Shown here piece after piece: positions 56,853-64,000 of a stretch of 64,000 bases of DNA. The stretch lies in NCBI GenBank assembly GCA_002753515.1, contig PEAK01000007.1:31964-95963 (forward strand), written 5' to 3'. The notes under the pieces were generated by a model. That model had not been told where the DNA came from, did no database searches, and saw nothing but the letters and a program-made list of their open reading frames with translations. The translations under genes and the position numbers were made by a program. Source of the stretch: Magnetococcales bacterium. Its GTDB lineage: Bacteria; Pseudomonadota; Magnetococcia; Magnetococcales; UBA8363. Within the stretch, counting starts at the first letter, position 1. Each line of letters begins with the position of its first letter.

Positions 56853-57512
56853 TCAATCCACCCCATACTGTTTGCGATATTCAAGGATTGCCGGCAGGTG
56901 GCCACGGTGTTCAGCATCTCCAGCAAGCAAATGGACCAAGTCATCCAGCCGGGCGATGGCAATGACTGGCACCCCGTACGTATCTTCCACTTGCTGAACG
57001 GCACTTCGGTTGTCGCTGCCGCTGCGCTCTTGCCTGTCCAGCGCGACGATGACACCCGATAATTCAGCCTTGGCGGCTTTGATCCAATTTGCCGATTCGC
57101 CAACGGAAGTGCCGGCGCTGATCACGTCATCCACCACCAATACCCGACCAGTCAAAGGGGAACCGATCATCTGACCACCTTCACCATGGTCTTTGGCTTC
57201 CTTGCGATTGAACGCGATGGGAACATCCAGGCCGTAATAACGAGACAACGCCGAAGCCGTTGTTGTCGCCAAGGCAATCCCCTTGTAGGCAGGACCGAAA
57301 AGCATGGAAAAATTCAACGTATGGTTCTGGATGGTTTCTGCGTAAAAACGCCCGAGGGCTTCCAGCTTGGCCCCGGTGTTAAACAGACCGGCATCAAAAA
57401 AATAGGGGGATTTCCGCCCCGCCTTGGTGGTAAACCGCCCAAAACGCAAGACTTGGCTCTTGAGGGCAAAGTTTAAAAACGCATGCGAAAGTTCCCGGGA
57501 ATGAGTATTCAT
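56853..57512 (-). CDS. pyrE: Orotate phosphoribosyltransferase
   Basis: 219 residues from the ATG at 57512 (MNTHSRELSHAFLNFALKSQ); the frame is open further upstream but that part lies across ftsB and does not resemble the family. FGPAYKGIALA and the PRPP motif GRVLVVDDVISAGTSVGES are clear, and RKEAKDHGEGG is the flexible loop. It joins orotate to PRPP in pyrimidine synthesis. The start codon shares CATG with one possible start of ftsB. Confidence 0.95.
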   Translation of the reverse strand: MNTHSRELSHAFLNFALKSQVLRFGRFTTKAGRKSPYFFDAGLFNTGAKLEALGRFYAETIQNHTLNFSMLFGPAYKGIALATTTASALSRYYGLDVPIAFNRKEAKDHGEGGQMIGSPLTGRVLVVDDVISAGTSVGESANWIKAAKAELSGVIVALDRQERSGSDNRSAVQQVEDTYGVPVIAIARLDDLVHLLAGDAEHRGHLPAILEYRKQYGVD

Positions 57513-57549
57513 GGCACTTGAAAGATCCAAAATTGAGGGAGACAACGAC

Positions 57550-57876
57550 TTGACCACACTGGAAAAAAGCAACTCTGCATGGGTCATGGCAGGGCTCTTT
57601 CTTTTGACTGCCAATGGCTGGGCACAGTACCTCCTGTGGTTCGGCGACCAGGGGTTGGTCCGCTGGCGCCAGACCAAGCAACAGCTCCTGGCGGTCCGGC
57701 AGGAAAACCGGGAGGTTGAGGAACGCCTGGAACGACTGAAAGAGGAGATCTCACTGCTGGACAAAGAGACGGTGGTCTTCGAGGAGGTGGCACGCCGCGA
57801 CCTGGGCCTTGTCTACCCCGACGACATCCTGTTCATTGACAAAAATGCACCCCAAGCAATCAAACCCACCGAGTAG
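57550..57876 (+). CDS. ftsB: Septum formation protein FtsB/DivIC
   Basis: 108 residues from a TTG at 57550 with GGGAG 8 bases upstream; an ATG at 57511 would overlap the pyrE start codon. One membrane helix (VMAGLFLLTANGWAQYLLWF) is followed by a coiled coil (RQTKQQLLAVRQENREVEERLERLKEEI) and the motif VFEEVARRDLGLVYPDDILF typical of FtsB. It works with FtsL and FtsQ in the divisome. Convergent with atpF. Confidence 0.85.
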   Translation: MTTLEKSNSAWVMAGLFLLTANGWAQYLLWFGDQGLVRWRQTKQQLLAVRQENREVEERLERLKEEISLLDKETVVFEEVARRDLGLVYPDDILFIDKNAPQAIKPTE

Positions 57877-57933
57877 AAGCCTCAAGCCGTTACCAAGGGA
57901 ACGAAGGAAAGGGTCACTGGGTCCAAGCTCCGA

Positions 57934-58500
57934 TTACTGTAATTTCCCCGGATTGGCCTGGATCGCGGTGACAGCCTCTTGGACAACCTTGCTGACATCA
58001 TTTTTGTTCATACTCTTGGCGATCAACTTTTCCGTGGCCAGCATGGCGATATCCACCACGGCATCATGCAGTTCGGCAACGGCAGCCCGCTTGGCGGCGT
58101 CAATTTCCGCCAAAGCAACGCTTTTCTTTTTAGCAAGCTCCTGAGTCAAGGATTCCCTAGCGAGATCGCGATATTTTGCTGCTTCCAGGCGTGCTTCCTC
58201 AACGGTCTGTTCGGCCAACCGACGCGCTGCCGCAAGCTGCCTTTGAACATCCTGACGAATCTTATCCGCCTCCAGTCTGCTTTTCTCAGCGGCCTCCAAG
58301 TCAGAACGAATCTTGCCGCCACGTTCATCAAGAATTTTTTCTATAGGGGGCAGGACATACTTCTTGAGCAGGTACAGCAGGACAAAAAACGAGGCGATGG
58401 ACCAGACGATTTGGTGCTGGAACACGGAAGGTTCAAACTGGGGCATACCTGAACCGGCAGCGGCATGCTCCGCAGTGGCAGCGTAGGCGGAGGCAATCAT
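57934..58500 (-). CDS. atpF: ATP synthase F0 b subunit
   Basis: 188 residues. One N-terminal membrane helix (VWSIASFFVLLYLLKKYVLPPIEKI) is followed by a long charged helix (RGGKIRSDLEAAEKSRLEADKIRQDV) for the peripheral stalk. Alphaproteobacteria usually carry a second, b' gene next to it. None is here, so the stalk may be a homodimer. Last gene of atpI-B-E-F, 6 bases after atpE. Confidence 0.93.
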   Translation of the reverse strand: MIASAYAATAEHAAAGSGMPQFEPSVFQHQIVWSIASFFVLLYLLKKYVLPPIEKILDERGGKIRSDLEAAEKSRLEADKIRQDVQRQLAAARRLAEQTVEEARLEAAKYRDLARESLTQELAKKKSVALAEIDAAKRAAVAELHDAVVDIAMLATEKLIAKSMNKNDVSKVVQEAVTAIQANPGKLQ

Positions 58501-58506
58501 GGTCGA

Positions 58507-58734
58507 TCAGGCCTTGCCCATGATAATGAACGCGACGACCAAACCGTAGAGGGCCACAGCTTCGACGAAGGCCATGCCGATCCAGATATATTTGGCCAGT
58601 TGGGCTTCCGCTGCGGGTTGACGGGCGATGGCTTCGATGGCTTTACCGAACAGGACCCCGAGTCCCACGCCGGATCCAGCGAATCCCAGTGCGGCAAGTC
58701 CCATCCCGATCAAAGCGGCTGCTGTGGCATCCAT
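58507..58734 (-). CDS. atpE: ATP synthase F0 c subunit
   Basis: 75 residues from the ATG at 58734. Two membrane helices: the first has the glycine run GSGVGLGVLFG, the loop is ARQPAAE, and the second bears the proton-carrying E58 in GMAFVEAVALYG. The sodium-binding signature is not obvious, so the ring is probably proton-driven. It lies between atpB and atpF. Confidence 0.95.
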   Translation of the reverse strand: MDATAAALIGMGLAALGFAGSGVGLGVLFGKAIEAIARQPAAEAQLAKYIWIGMAFVEAVALYGLVVAFIIMGKA

Positions 58735-58806
58735 TGAAATCTCTCCTTCCGAGGGCAAGCTTGAAAATGAACAGGGGTCTATGTGTGCCACGTTCCTACG
58801 CTGATG

Positions 58807-59571
58807 TCAATGCATGTGTATCGAATCATTGATGTAGACACAGGTCAGGATGGTAAAGATATAGGCCTGAATGAAACCGATGAAAATTTCCACGCCGGTA
58901 AAGATGACAGTAAAACCAAAAGGTACCCAAGCTCCCCACCACGGCAGCGTGACAACATACAAAAACATGACCGCCAGCATGGTATGGCCTGCGGTCATAT
59001 TGGCGAACAGACGCACGGCCAAGGAGACCGGTCTGGCCAGAAACGAGATGATCTCGATGGGGATCATCAGCGGCATCAGCAATACGGGGACACCGGTGGG
59101 AACGAAAAACTTGAAATAGTGTGTACCATGCAGATAAAAACCATATGCAAAAGAAAACCCGACGATCGTCAAGGAGAAGGTCGCGGTCACGATCAGTTGT
59201 GAGGTCACTGTGAAGGAACCCGGGATCAAGCCGGCGAGGTTGCAAAAGAGAATGAAGAAAAACAGGGTGAAAATGTAGGGGAAGAAGGGACGCCCCTTTT
59301 CGCCAACGATGTCATCGACGATACCGCGAATGAACAAATAACCGGCCTCACCAAGGCTTTGCAGCCTTCCCGGTACGATCCGGGGATTTTTGAAAGCCAA
59401 ATGAAAAAAGAGCAGGACCAAGCCAGCGGCGATCCACATCCACAGGACCGAGTTGGAAATGGCCACATCGATCCCCAGGTAATCGAAATCCAGGTATTTG
59501 GTCACATGGAAATGGTGCAGGGGATCCATTTTTGGCGCTGCAGCGGCAACGACGGGGGCGGTTGCGGTCAT
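58807..59571 (-). CDS. atpB: ATP synthase F0 a subunit
   Basis: 254 residues from the ATG at 59571; the longer frame overlaps atpI. The protein has several membrane helices. LARPVSLAVRLFANMTAGHTML contains the essential arginine of the proton half-channel, and QAYIFTILTCVYINDS is the C-terminal helix. It begins with an Ala-rich segment TATAPVVAAAAPKMDP. It is 16 bases after atpI. Confidence 0.95.
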   Translation of the reverse strand: MTATAPVVAAAAPKMDPLHHFHVTKYLDFDYLGIDVAISNSVLWMWIAAGLVLLFFHLAFKNPRIVPGRLQSLGEAGYLFIRGIVDDIVGEKGRPFFPYIFTLFFFILFCNLAGLIPGSFTVTSQLIVTATFSLTIVGFSFAYGFYLHGTHYFKFFVPTGVPVLLMPLMIPIEIISFLARPVSLAVRLFANMTAGHTMLAVMFLYVVTLPWWGAWVPFGFTVIFTGVEIFIGFIQAYIFTILTCVYINDSIHMH

Positions 59572-59587
59572 GGTCTCATCAATCTCT

Positions 59588-59842
59588 TCAGGTTGAAGCC
59601 GAATCGGTATTGGTATTGACCAAGCGATACACGTTGCGAATACCCGCAGCGGCACCGAAAAACAAAAACACGACTGTAAACCAGGGGCTCGACTTTAACC
59701 AATGGTCCGCCATGTAGCCCAGCCCGGTGCCAACCATCGTGGACACAACGAGTTCCGTTCCCAACCGCATGGCCAAACCCACACCGGGAACCTCACGCCT
59801 CCGAGGTTTCCGCAAGTGTGCCTCGCCATCATTGGTTTCCAT
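59588..59842 (-). CDS. atpI: ATP synthase assembly protein I (AtpI)
   Basis: 84 residues from the ATG at 59842, preferred because GGGA lies 6 bases upstream. A basic N-terminus (LRKPRRREVPG) is followed by two membrane helices, LGTELVVSTMVGTGLGYMAD and FTVVFLFFGAAAGIRNVYRL, the AtpI/AtpZ hairpin. AtpI assists c-ring assembly. First gene of the F0 operon. Confidence 0.85.
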   Translation of the reverse strand: METNDGEAHLRKPRRREVPGVGLAMRLGTELVVSTMVGTGLGYMADHWLKSSPWFTVVFLFFGAAAGIRNVYRLVNTNTDSAST

Positions 59843-60017
59843 AGCGGTTCCCATAGCAACTACATGCCCCCCGAACAAGCTCTGGAGTGCCCCCGGAACA
59901 CCCCGGGTACACATCCTAAAAAAACCGGAGCCAACTGTCAACGCCCCGGTCCAAAAATAAGGTGCCGCGCCGCATTAAATTATTTGCGCAAGGTGTGCGG
60001 ATGTCCCGGTCGTCCAT

Positions 60018-61484
60018 TCAATCCAATCCGAGATCACTACATTTTTTCCGCAAGGTGTTCCTGTTGAGTCCGAGAATGCGCGCCGCCTTGATACGGTTCC
60101 CCTTGGTTTCCTGCAAAACCCTTTCAAACAGTGTCTTTTCCACATTCCGCAATACCATGTCGTAAAGATCGGTGATCTCTTCGCGGTCGCCTTTGGCGAA
60201 ACAGCGATCCACAAAGGCGATCACGCTATCTTCCAGGGAGGGTCCCGGCATGGGACGTGACGACAGGTGCGGGGGGTCCAACCGGGTTGTAGTGGAATCC
60301 GGGGATGTGTTCACGGATTCGTTGCCGCCAATAAAATCCAACCGATCCAAACCGATTGTTTCGTGGGGCGACAAAATCATGAGTCGTTGAATCAGATTTT
60401 CCAATTCCCGCACATTGCCCGGCCAGTTGTACGACTGCAACAGGGCCAGCGCCTCCGGGGTGAACCATTTGGGCGGAATATTGGTTTTTTTAGCAACCTG
60501 CGCAAAGAAATAATCGCACAAGAGCGGGATGTCTTCCGGTCGGGAGCGCAACGATGGCACACTCAGGGGAATGACATTCAAACGGTAAAACAAATCTTCG
60601 CGAAACCGCCCACTGGTGATGGCCAAGGGCAGATCCTGATGCGTAGCCGCAATGATGCGCACGTTGGCACTGATGATTTCCGTGCCACCGATACGGGTAA
60701 AGGTACCATTTTGCAAGACCCTGAGCAGTCGCGTCTGGGCCTCCATGGGCATATCGCCGATTTCATCGAGGAACAACGTCCCTTCCCGCGTGCGTTCAAA
60801 ATGCCCGGTTCGCCGCGAAATGGCCCCGGTGAACGCCCCCTTTTCATGGCCAAACAAATCGCTTTCCACCAGGTTTTTCGGGATGGCGGCCATGTTGATG
60901 GCTGTGAATGGACCATGCCGCCTGGGACTGTGGGCATGGATGGCCCGAGCAACCAACTCCTTGCCAGTCCCCGATTCGCCATGAATCAACACCGTCATTT
61001 CCGAGTTGGCCAGGCGACCAATCGTGCGAAACAATTCCTGCATGGCCCGGGAGGAGCCGATGATGCCGCCAAATCGATCCATATCCACCCCCCTTTTCGG
61101 GGTATGGGTGACATGGCTGTCCAGGGCGCGACCAATCAGTTCCACTATTTTAATGATATCGAATGGTTTGGATAAATATTCAAACGCCCCCCGTTCAAAA
61201 GCGCTCACCGCATTTCTCAGGGTACTCTGAGCCGTGATCACAATGACCGGCATTTCAGGTCGCAATGTCTTGAGTGTTTTAAGCAAGTCGAGCCCCGATC
61301 CCCCCGGCATGACGATATCGGTGATCACGAGATCACCATGCCCATGCGATGCGCGACCTAACAAATCTTTGCAGTTATCAAATGTTTCGACGACAAAACC
61401 CGCCTGAGCCAATGCGGTTTCCAAAACGAAGCGAATGGAAGCATCATCGTCAGCGATCAGGATGGTTTTTTGGTGGCGGTTCAT
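60018..61484 (-). CDS. ntrC: Nitrogen regulation response regulator NtrC (sigma-54 activator)
   Basis: 488 residues from the ATG at 61484, one base after the ntrB stop. The receiver has D56 in DLVITDIVMPGG; the AAA+ domain has GESGTGKELVARAI and the sigma-54-contacting GAFTGA; the Fis-type HTH is NRIKAARILGLNRNTLRKKCSDLG. Phosphorylated NtrC drives nitrogen-starvation genes. Translation is probably coupled to ntrB. Confidence 0.95.
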   Translation of the reverse strand: MNRHQKTILIADDDASIRFVLETALAQAGFVVETFDNCKDLLGRASHGHGDLVITDIVMPGGSGLDLLKTLKTLRPEMPVIVITAQSTLRNAVSAFERGAFEYLSKPFDIIKIVELIGRALDSHVTHTPKRGVDMDRFGGIIGSSRAMQELFRTIGRLANSEMTVLIHGESGTGKELVARAIHAHSPRRHGPFTAINMAAIPKNLVESDLFGHEKGAFTGAISRRTGHFERTREGTLFLDEIGDMPMEAQTRLLRVLQNGTFTRIGGTEIISANVRIIAATHQDLPLAITSGRFREDLFYRLNVIPLSVPSLRSRPEDIPLLCDYFFAQVAKKTNIPPKWFTPEALALLQSYNWPGNVRELENLIQRLMILSPHETIGLDRLDFIGGNESVNTSPDSTTTRLDPPHLSSRPMPGPSLEDSVIAFVDRCFAKGDREEITDLYDMVLRNVEKTLFERVLQETKGNRIKAARILGLNRNTLRKKCSDLGLD

Positions 61485-61485
61485 A

Positions 61486-62577
61486 TCAGGGTATGGGAAG
61501 GAATATGCGGAAAATGGTACGGCCCGAATGACTTTCAACCTCAATCTGGCCATTATGTTCGTGGACGATTTTCCGACAAATGGTCAATCCCAAGCCGGTT
61601 CCTTTACTTTTGGTGGTCACAAGTGGCAAGAAAATTTTTTTCTTCATTTCATCGGGAATACCGGGTCCATTATCCTGGATCTCAATGATGATTTGTTTGC
61701 GTCGTCGTCCCTGTTCAAAACGGATGCGATCGGAGATTCGCGTTTGCATCGACACCATGGGATTGGGTGTATGGCGGACCGCTTCCAAGGCATTTTGTAA
61801 TATATTCAAGAATAATTGCACCAGTTGATCCCGATCCCCCCGAATAAAGGGCAGTGAGGGATCAAAATCGATCACCGGTTCCGGTATTGTGGGACCGATC
61901 ACCTTTTGCACATGGTTCAATATTTCGTGGATGTTGGTCTCCTTGTCCATGACCGGCTGGTTGTCGGCCAGGCCCAATAACGAATCCAACAACCGGCTGA
62001 TGCGATCCACTTCCGAACGAATGAGCTGGGTACAGGTGGTAGCGGCAGGATTCGGGGATTGCATTTCAATGAGTTGGGCGGCACCGCGAATGCCCGCCAG
62101 GGGATTTTTAACCTCATGGGCAACCGACATGGCCAGAAATCCCAAGGAATCCAATGTTTCGTTCAAACGTTCCCCTTCCTCCAAACGTTCCGAGTCGCTC
62201 ATCTCCTCCAATTGCAGCAAGGTTCCCACAGGCTGCCCATCGGCTTGACGCAATGGAACAACCGTCAGGGAAACCGAAAGCAGACGATCCGGGGCGGGAG
62301 ATATCCGGGAATTGCGGCTGCGAAAGGGCATGTTTAAAATTTGGGCACGTTGAATCAAGTCCAACGCCACGGGATAACCTGGCAACAACGATTCAATGGG
62401 CTGTCCGACAAGCCAGCGATGTGTCTTGCCAAACATACGTTCACTGGCGGCGTTGACATTTTGCACAATGAGGCGGTTATCCAGGGCCAGCAAGGCCAAA
62501 TCGATATGATCCCACAAAAGATTCAGGGAAAACGGATGACACTCCCGCGATTTTTCTTCCTGTGTGACGGTTGGCAT
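61486..62577 (-). CDS. ntrB: Nitrogen regulation sensor kinase NtrB
   Basis: 363 residues without membrane segments. A PAS domain (~20-125) precedes the phosphoacceptor H154 in LAMSVAHEVKNPLAGIRGAA, the N box (LFLNILQNALEAVRHTPNP), DNGPGIPDEM and TKSKGTGLGLTI. It phosphorylates NtrC under PII control when nitrogen is scarce. It lies between dusB and ntrC, the classical nifR3-ntrB-ntrC order of alphaproteobacteria. Confidence 0.94.
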   Translation of the reverse strand: MPTVTQEEKSRECHPFSLNLLWDHIDLALLALDNRLIVQNVNAASERMFGKTHRWLVGQPIESLLPGYPVALDLIQRAQILNMPFRSRNSRISPAPDRLLSVSLTVVPLRQADGQPVGTLLQLEEMSDSERLEEGERLNETLDSLGFLAMSVAHEVKNPLAGIRGAAQLIEMQSPNPAATTCTQLIRSEVDRISRLLDSLLGLADNQPVMDKETNIHEILNHVQKVIGPTIPEPVIDFDPSLPFIRGDRDQLVQLFLNILQNALEAVRHTPNPMVSMQTRISDRIRFEQGRRRKQIIIEIQDNGPGIPDEMKKKIFLPLVTTKSKGTGLGLTICRKIVHEHNGQIEVESHSGRTIFRIFLPIP

Positions 62578-62586
62578 CCGTGGGTC

Positions 62587-63582
62587 CTAAAATTCGGGTT
62601 GCGTGTGAAAGAATGATTGAATCATTTGGGCTGTGGTATGGTGATCCGGGGAACGATTGACGGCGTCGCGGAATCGGGCACCGTCCACGAGCCCCCGGGT
62701 GTACCAGGCCAGATGTTTGCGGGCGGCACGATTACCCAGGATCGGACCCATGGTGCGGATCATGGCATGAAAATGGTCCAGCACCAATTCCAAGAGAGTG
62801 CCCAGATCAGGTTTGGGCGGAATGGGGGAATCGGCCAGATAGTGGGCCACCTGGTTGAAGATCCAGGGTCTGCCAAGGGTGGCCCGTCCAATCATCAAGC
62901 CGTCCACACCGGTCTGCGTCAGCATGGCCAATGCGCTTTCAGGATCGACCACATCGCCATTGCCGATGACCGGAATGGCGAGTTCACGTTTAATAGCGGC
63001 GATAGCGGCCCAATCCGCCTTGCCACGGTACATGTCCTGACGTGTACGGCCATGAACCGTGACCATGCGGGCGCCATTGTGCTCGGCGATGCGCGCAATG
63101 GCCAAGCCGTTTTTATGTTCATGGTCCCAACCCAGACGAATTTTAACCGTCACCGGAACCTTGACGGCCTGACACACGGCATGGATGATGGCTGCTGCCA
63201 GCGATTCATCTTTGAGAAGGGCCGCCCCGGCACCATTGTTGGTAATCTTTTTCACAGGGCAGCCCATGTTAATGTCGATAATACGCGCCCCACGCCCCTC
63301 ATTCATCCGTGCGGCTTCCGCCATAACCTTCGGATCGGATCCGGCAATCTGCACGGCGAACAGGGGTTCGCAATCGGTTGGACTGGCAATTTTAAGACTT
63401 TTCGGGGTATTACGAACCATGGCCTGCGAAGCGACCATTTCAGAAAAAGCCAGATGGGCACCAAATTTCAGGGCGATGCGGCGAAACGGCGCATCGGTGA
63501 CCCCGGCCATGGGAGCCAAAAGCAGTGGAACGCATTGCCCTGTGGTCGTTCTTTTGGAGAAGAGTTCGTCAATGGCATCCAT
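62587..63582 (-). CDS. dusB: tRNA-dihydrouridine synthase B (NifR3)
   Basis: 331 residues. LLLAPMAGVTDAPFRRIA, INMGCPVKKITNNGAGAALLKD with the catalytic cysteine, and VTVHGRTRQDMYRGKADWAAIA are Dus signatures, and VIGNGDV binds FMN. It reduces uridines in the tRNA D-loop. It is first of dusB-ntrB-ntrC, 9 bases before ntrB. Confidence 0.95.
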   Translation of the reverse strand: MDAIDELFSKRTTTGQCVPLLLAPMAGVTDAPFRRIALKFGAHLAFSEMVASQAMVRNTPKSLKIASPTDCEPLFAVQIAGSDPKVMAEAARMNEGRGARIIDINMGCPVKKITNNGAGAALLKDESLAAAIIHAVCQAVKVPVTVKIRLGWDHEHKNGLAIARIAEHNGARMVTVHGRTRQDMYRGKADWAAIAAIKRELAIPVIGNGDVVDPESALAMLTQTGVDGLMIGRATLGRPWIFNQVAHYLADSPIPPKPDLGTLLELVLDHFHAMIRTMGPILGNRAARKHLAWYTRGLVDGARFRDAVNRSPDHHTTAQMIQSFFHTQPEF

Positions 63583-63660
63583 GATCGGACCGGGCTATCC
63601 GTGGTTCAGATTAATTTACAGGCAGATTGTACCTTCTTTTATGAGTCATTTTCAAGCGTC

Positions 63661-64000
63661 ATGAACCATCTTTATGATTCCAATTGGCAAGCCGAATTCA
63701 TCACCGGGGCCGTAGACCCCCGCGGATTCCCCGAAGCCTCACTCCCGGAAATCGCTTTCGCCGGGCGATCCAATGTGGGTAAATCCTCATTATTGAACCG
63801 ATTGTTAAATCGAAAAAACCTAGCCCGCGTCAGCCGAACCCCCGGAAGAACCCGGGAAATCAATTTTTTTGCCGTAGGGGGACGCTTTTTGTTCGTCGAT
63901 CTGCCGGGCTATGGTTACGCCAAAGTCCCCCAGGATCAACGGCGGGTCTGGGATCGGGTCATGGAACATTATCTGAATGGACGGACAAAATTGCGGGCGG
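63661..64000 (+). CDS. engB: Ribosome biogenesis GTPase EngB/YsxC, N-terminal part
   Basis: The frame opens with ATG at 63661 and is still open at the window end (113 residues). IAFAGRSNVGKSSLLNRLL is the P loop, RTPGRTREINFF is the G2/switch region and FVDLPGYGYAK is G3; this G3 form is particular to EngB. It is needed for 50S subunit assembly and cell division. Divergent from dusB across ~78 bases. The Shine-Dalgarno is weak. Confidence 0.92.
   Translation, partial: MNHLYDSNWQAEFITGAVDPRGFPEASLPEIAFAGRSNVGKSSLLNRLLNRKNLARVSRTPGRTREINFFAVGGRFLFVDLPGYGYAKVPQDQRRVWDRVMEHYLNGRTKLRA

Noticed and set aside
57513..57764. N-terminal extension of pyrE to 57764
   Set aside because: The extra 84 residues are antisense to ftsB and unlike orotate phosphoribosyltransferases. 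The ATG at 57512 gives the normal protein.

Overview
The window is 64 kb of chromosome from a Gram-negative, flagellated, aerobically respiring proteobacterium. The gene complement is alphaproteobacterial in style: dusB-ntrB-ntrC in a row, and an ATP synthase split into separate F1 and F0 operons. It is mixed with features usual in gamma- and betaproteobacteria: a one-chain AceE pyruvate dehydrogenase, a single F0 b subunit, an LpoA homologue and an rsmI/lpoA/yraN/BON neighbourhood. This mixture, plus a tandem array of at least seven flagellin genes, suggests a deep alphaproteobacterial lineage such as the Magnetococcales (magnetotactic cocci). That placement is an inference from content, because no rRNA or magnetosome gene is present.

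Layout. 1-328: end of a CPA2 antiporter gene. 395-6007 (-): glycogen metabolism (glgB, glgA, GH57 enzyme). 6515-12193 (-): pyruvate dehydrogenase complex (aceE, aceF, lpdA). 12287-20912 (-): a housekeeping run of cNMP-binding protein, rsmD, coaD, miaB, phoH, an HD-domain 7TM protein, ybeY and lnt. 21146-25383: flavin reductase-like protein, FecR-like lipoprotein, two DUF1640-like paralogues, tRNA-Leu(UAA) and an M48 protease with TPRs. 25599-35216 (+): a late flagellar region with fliJ, a motE-like gene, a sigma-28-type promoter, a small ORF, seven flagellins, one eroded flagellin relative and flaG. 35390-39606 (-): dksA, an FAD oxidase, a BON lipoprotein, yraN and rsmI, with lpoA divergent. 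41868-45613: a lone receiver protein, then glmS and glmU. 45677-50710 (-): F1 operon atpHAGDC. 50953-56099 (-): metH, gdpD, tsaC. 56360-57876: an exported protein, pyrE and ftsB. 57934-59842 (-): F0 operon atpIBEF. 60018-63582 (-): dusB-ntrB-ntrC. 63661 onward: start of engB.

The most interesting observation is in the flagellin array. Every flagellin gene, and one 44-codon ORF ahead of the array, is preceded by the same roughly 85-91 nt leader. It consists of a hairpin (HP1) whose stem changes by compensating substitutions while its loop keeps a TTGAAATGA-like core, a linker CCANGGA (usually followed by AGG), and a second hairpin (HP2) conserved in shape but not sequence, ending just before the Shine-Dalgarno. 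Both the linker and most of the Shine-Dalgarnos contain ANGGA, the core of CsrA sites. I read this as a repeated post-transcriptional control element for flagellins. The regulator is not in the window.

At least two small non-autonomous repeat families (150-180 bp, ends TAAACCGCA or TTAATTCTACTT, both carrying a CCCGCTTTCGCGGG-type palindrome) lie in intergenic gaps. One copy supplies the stop codon of a neighbouring gene. A 9-bp minisatellite with a long inverted partner lies upstream of glgB.
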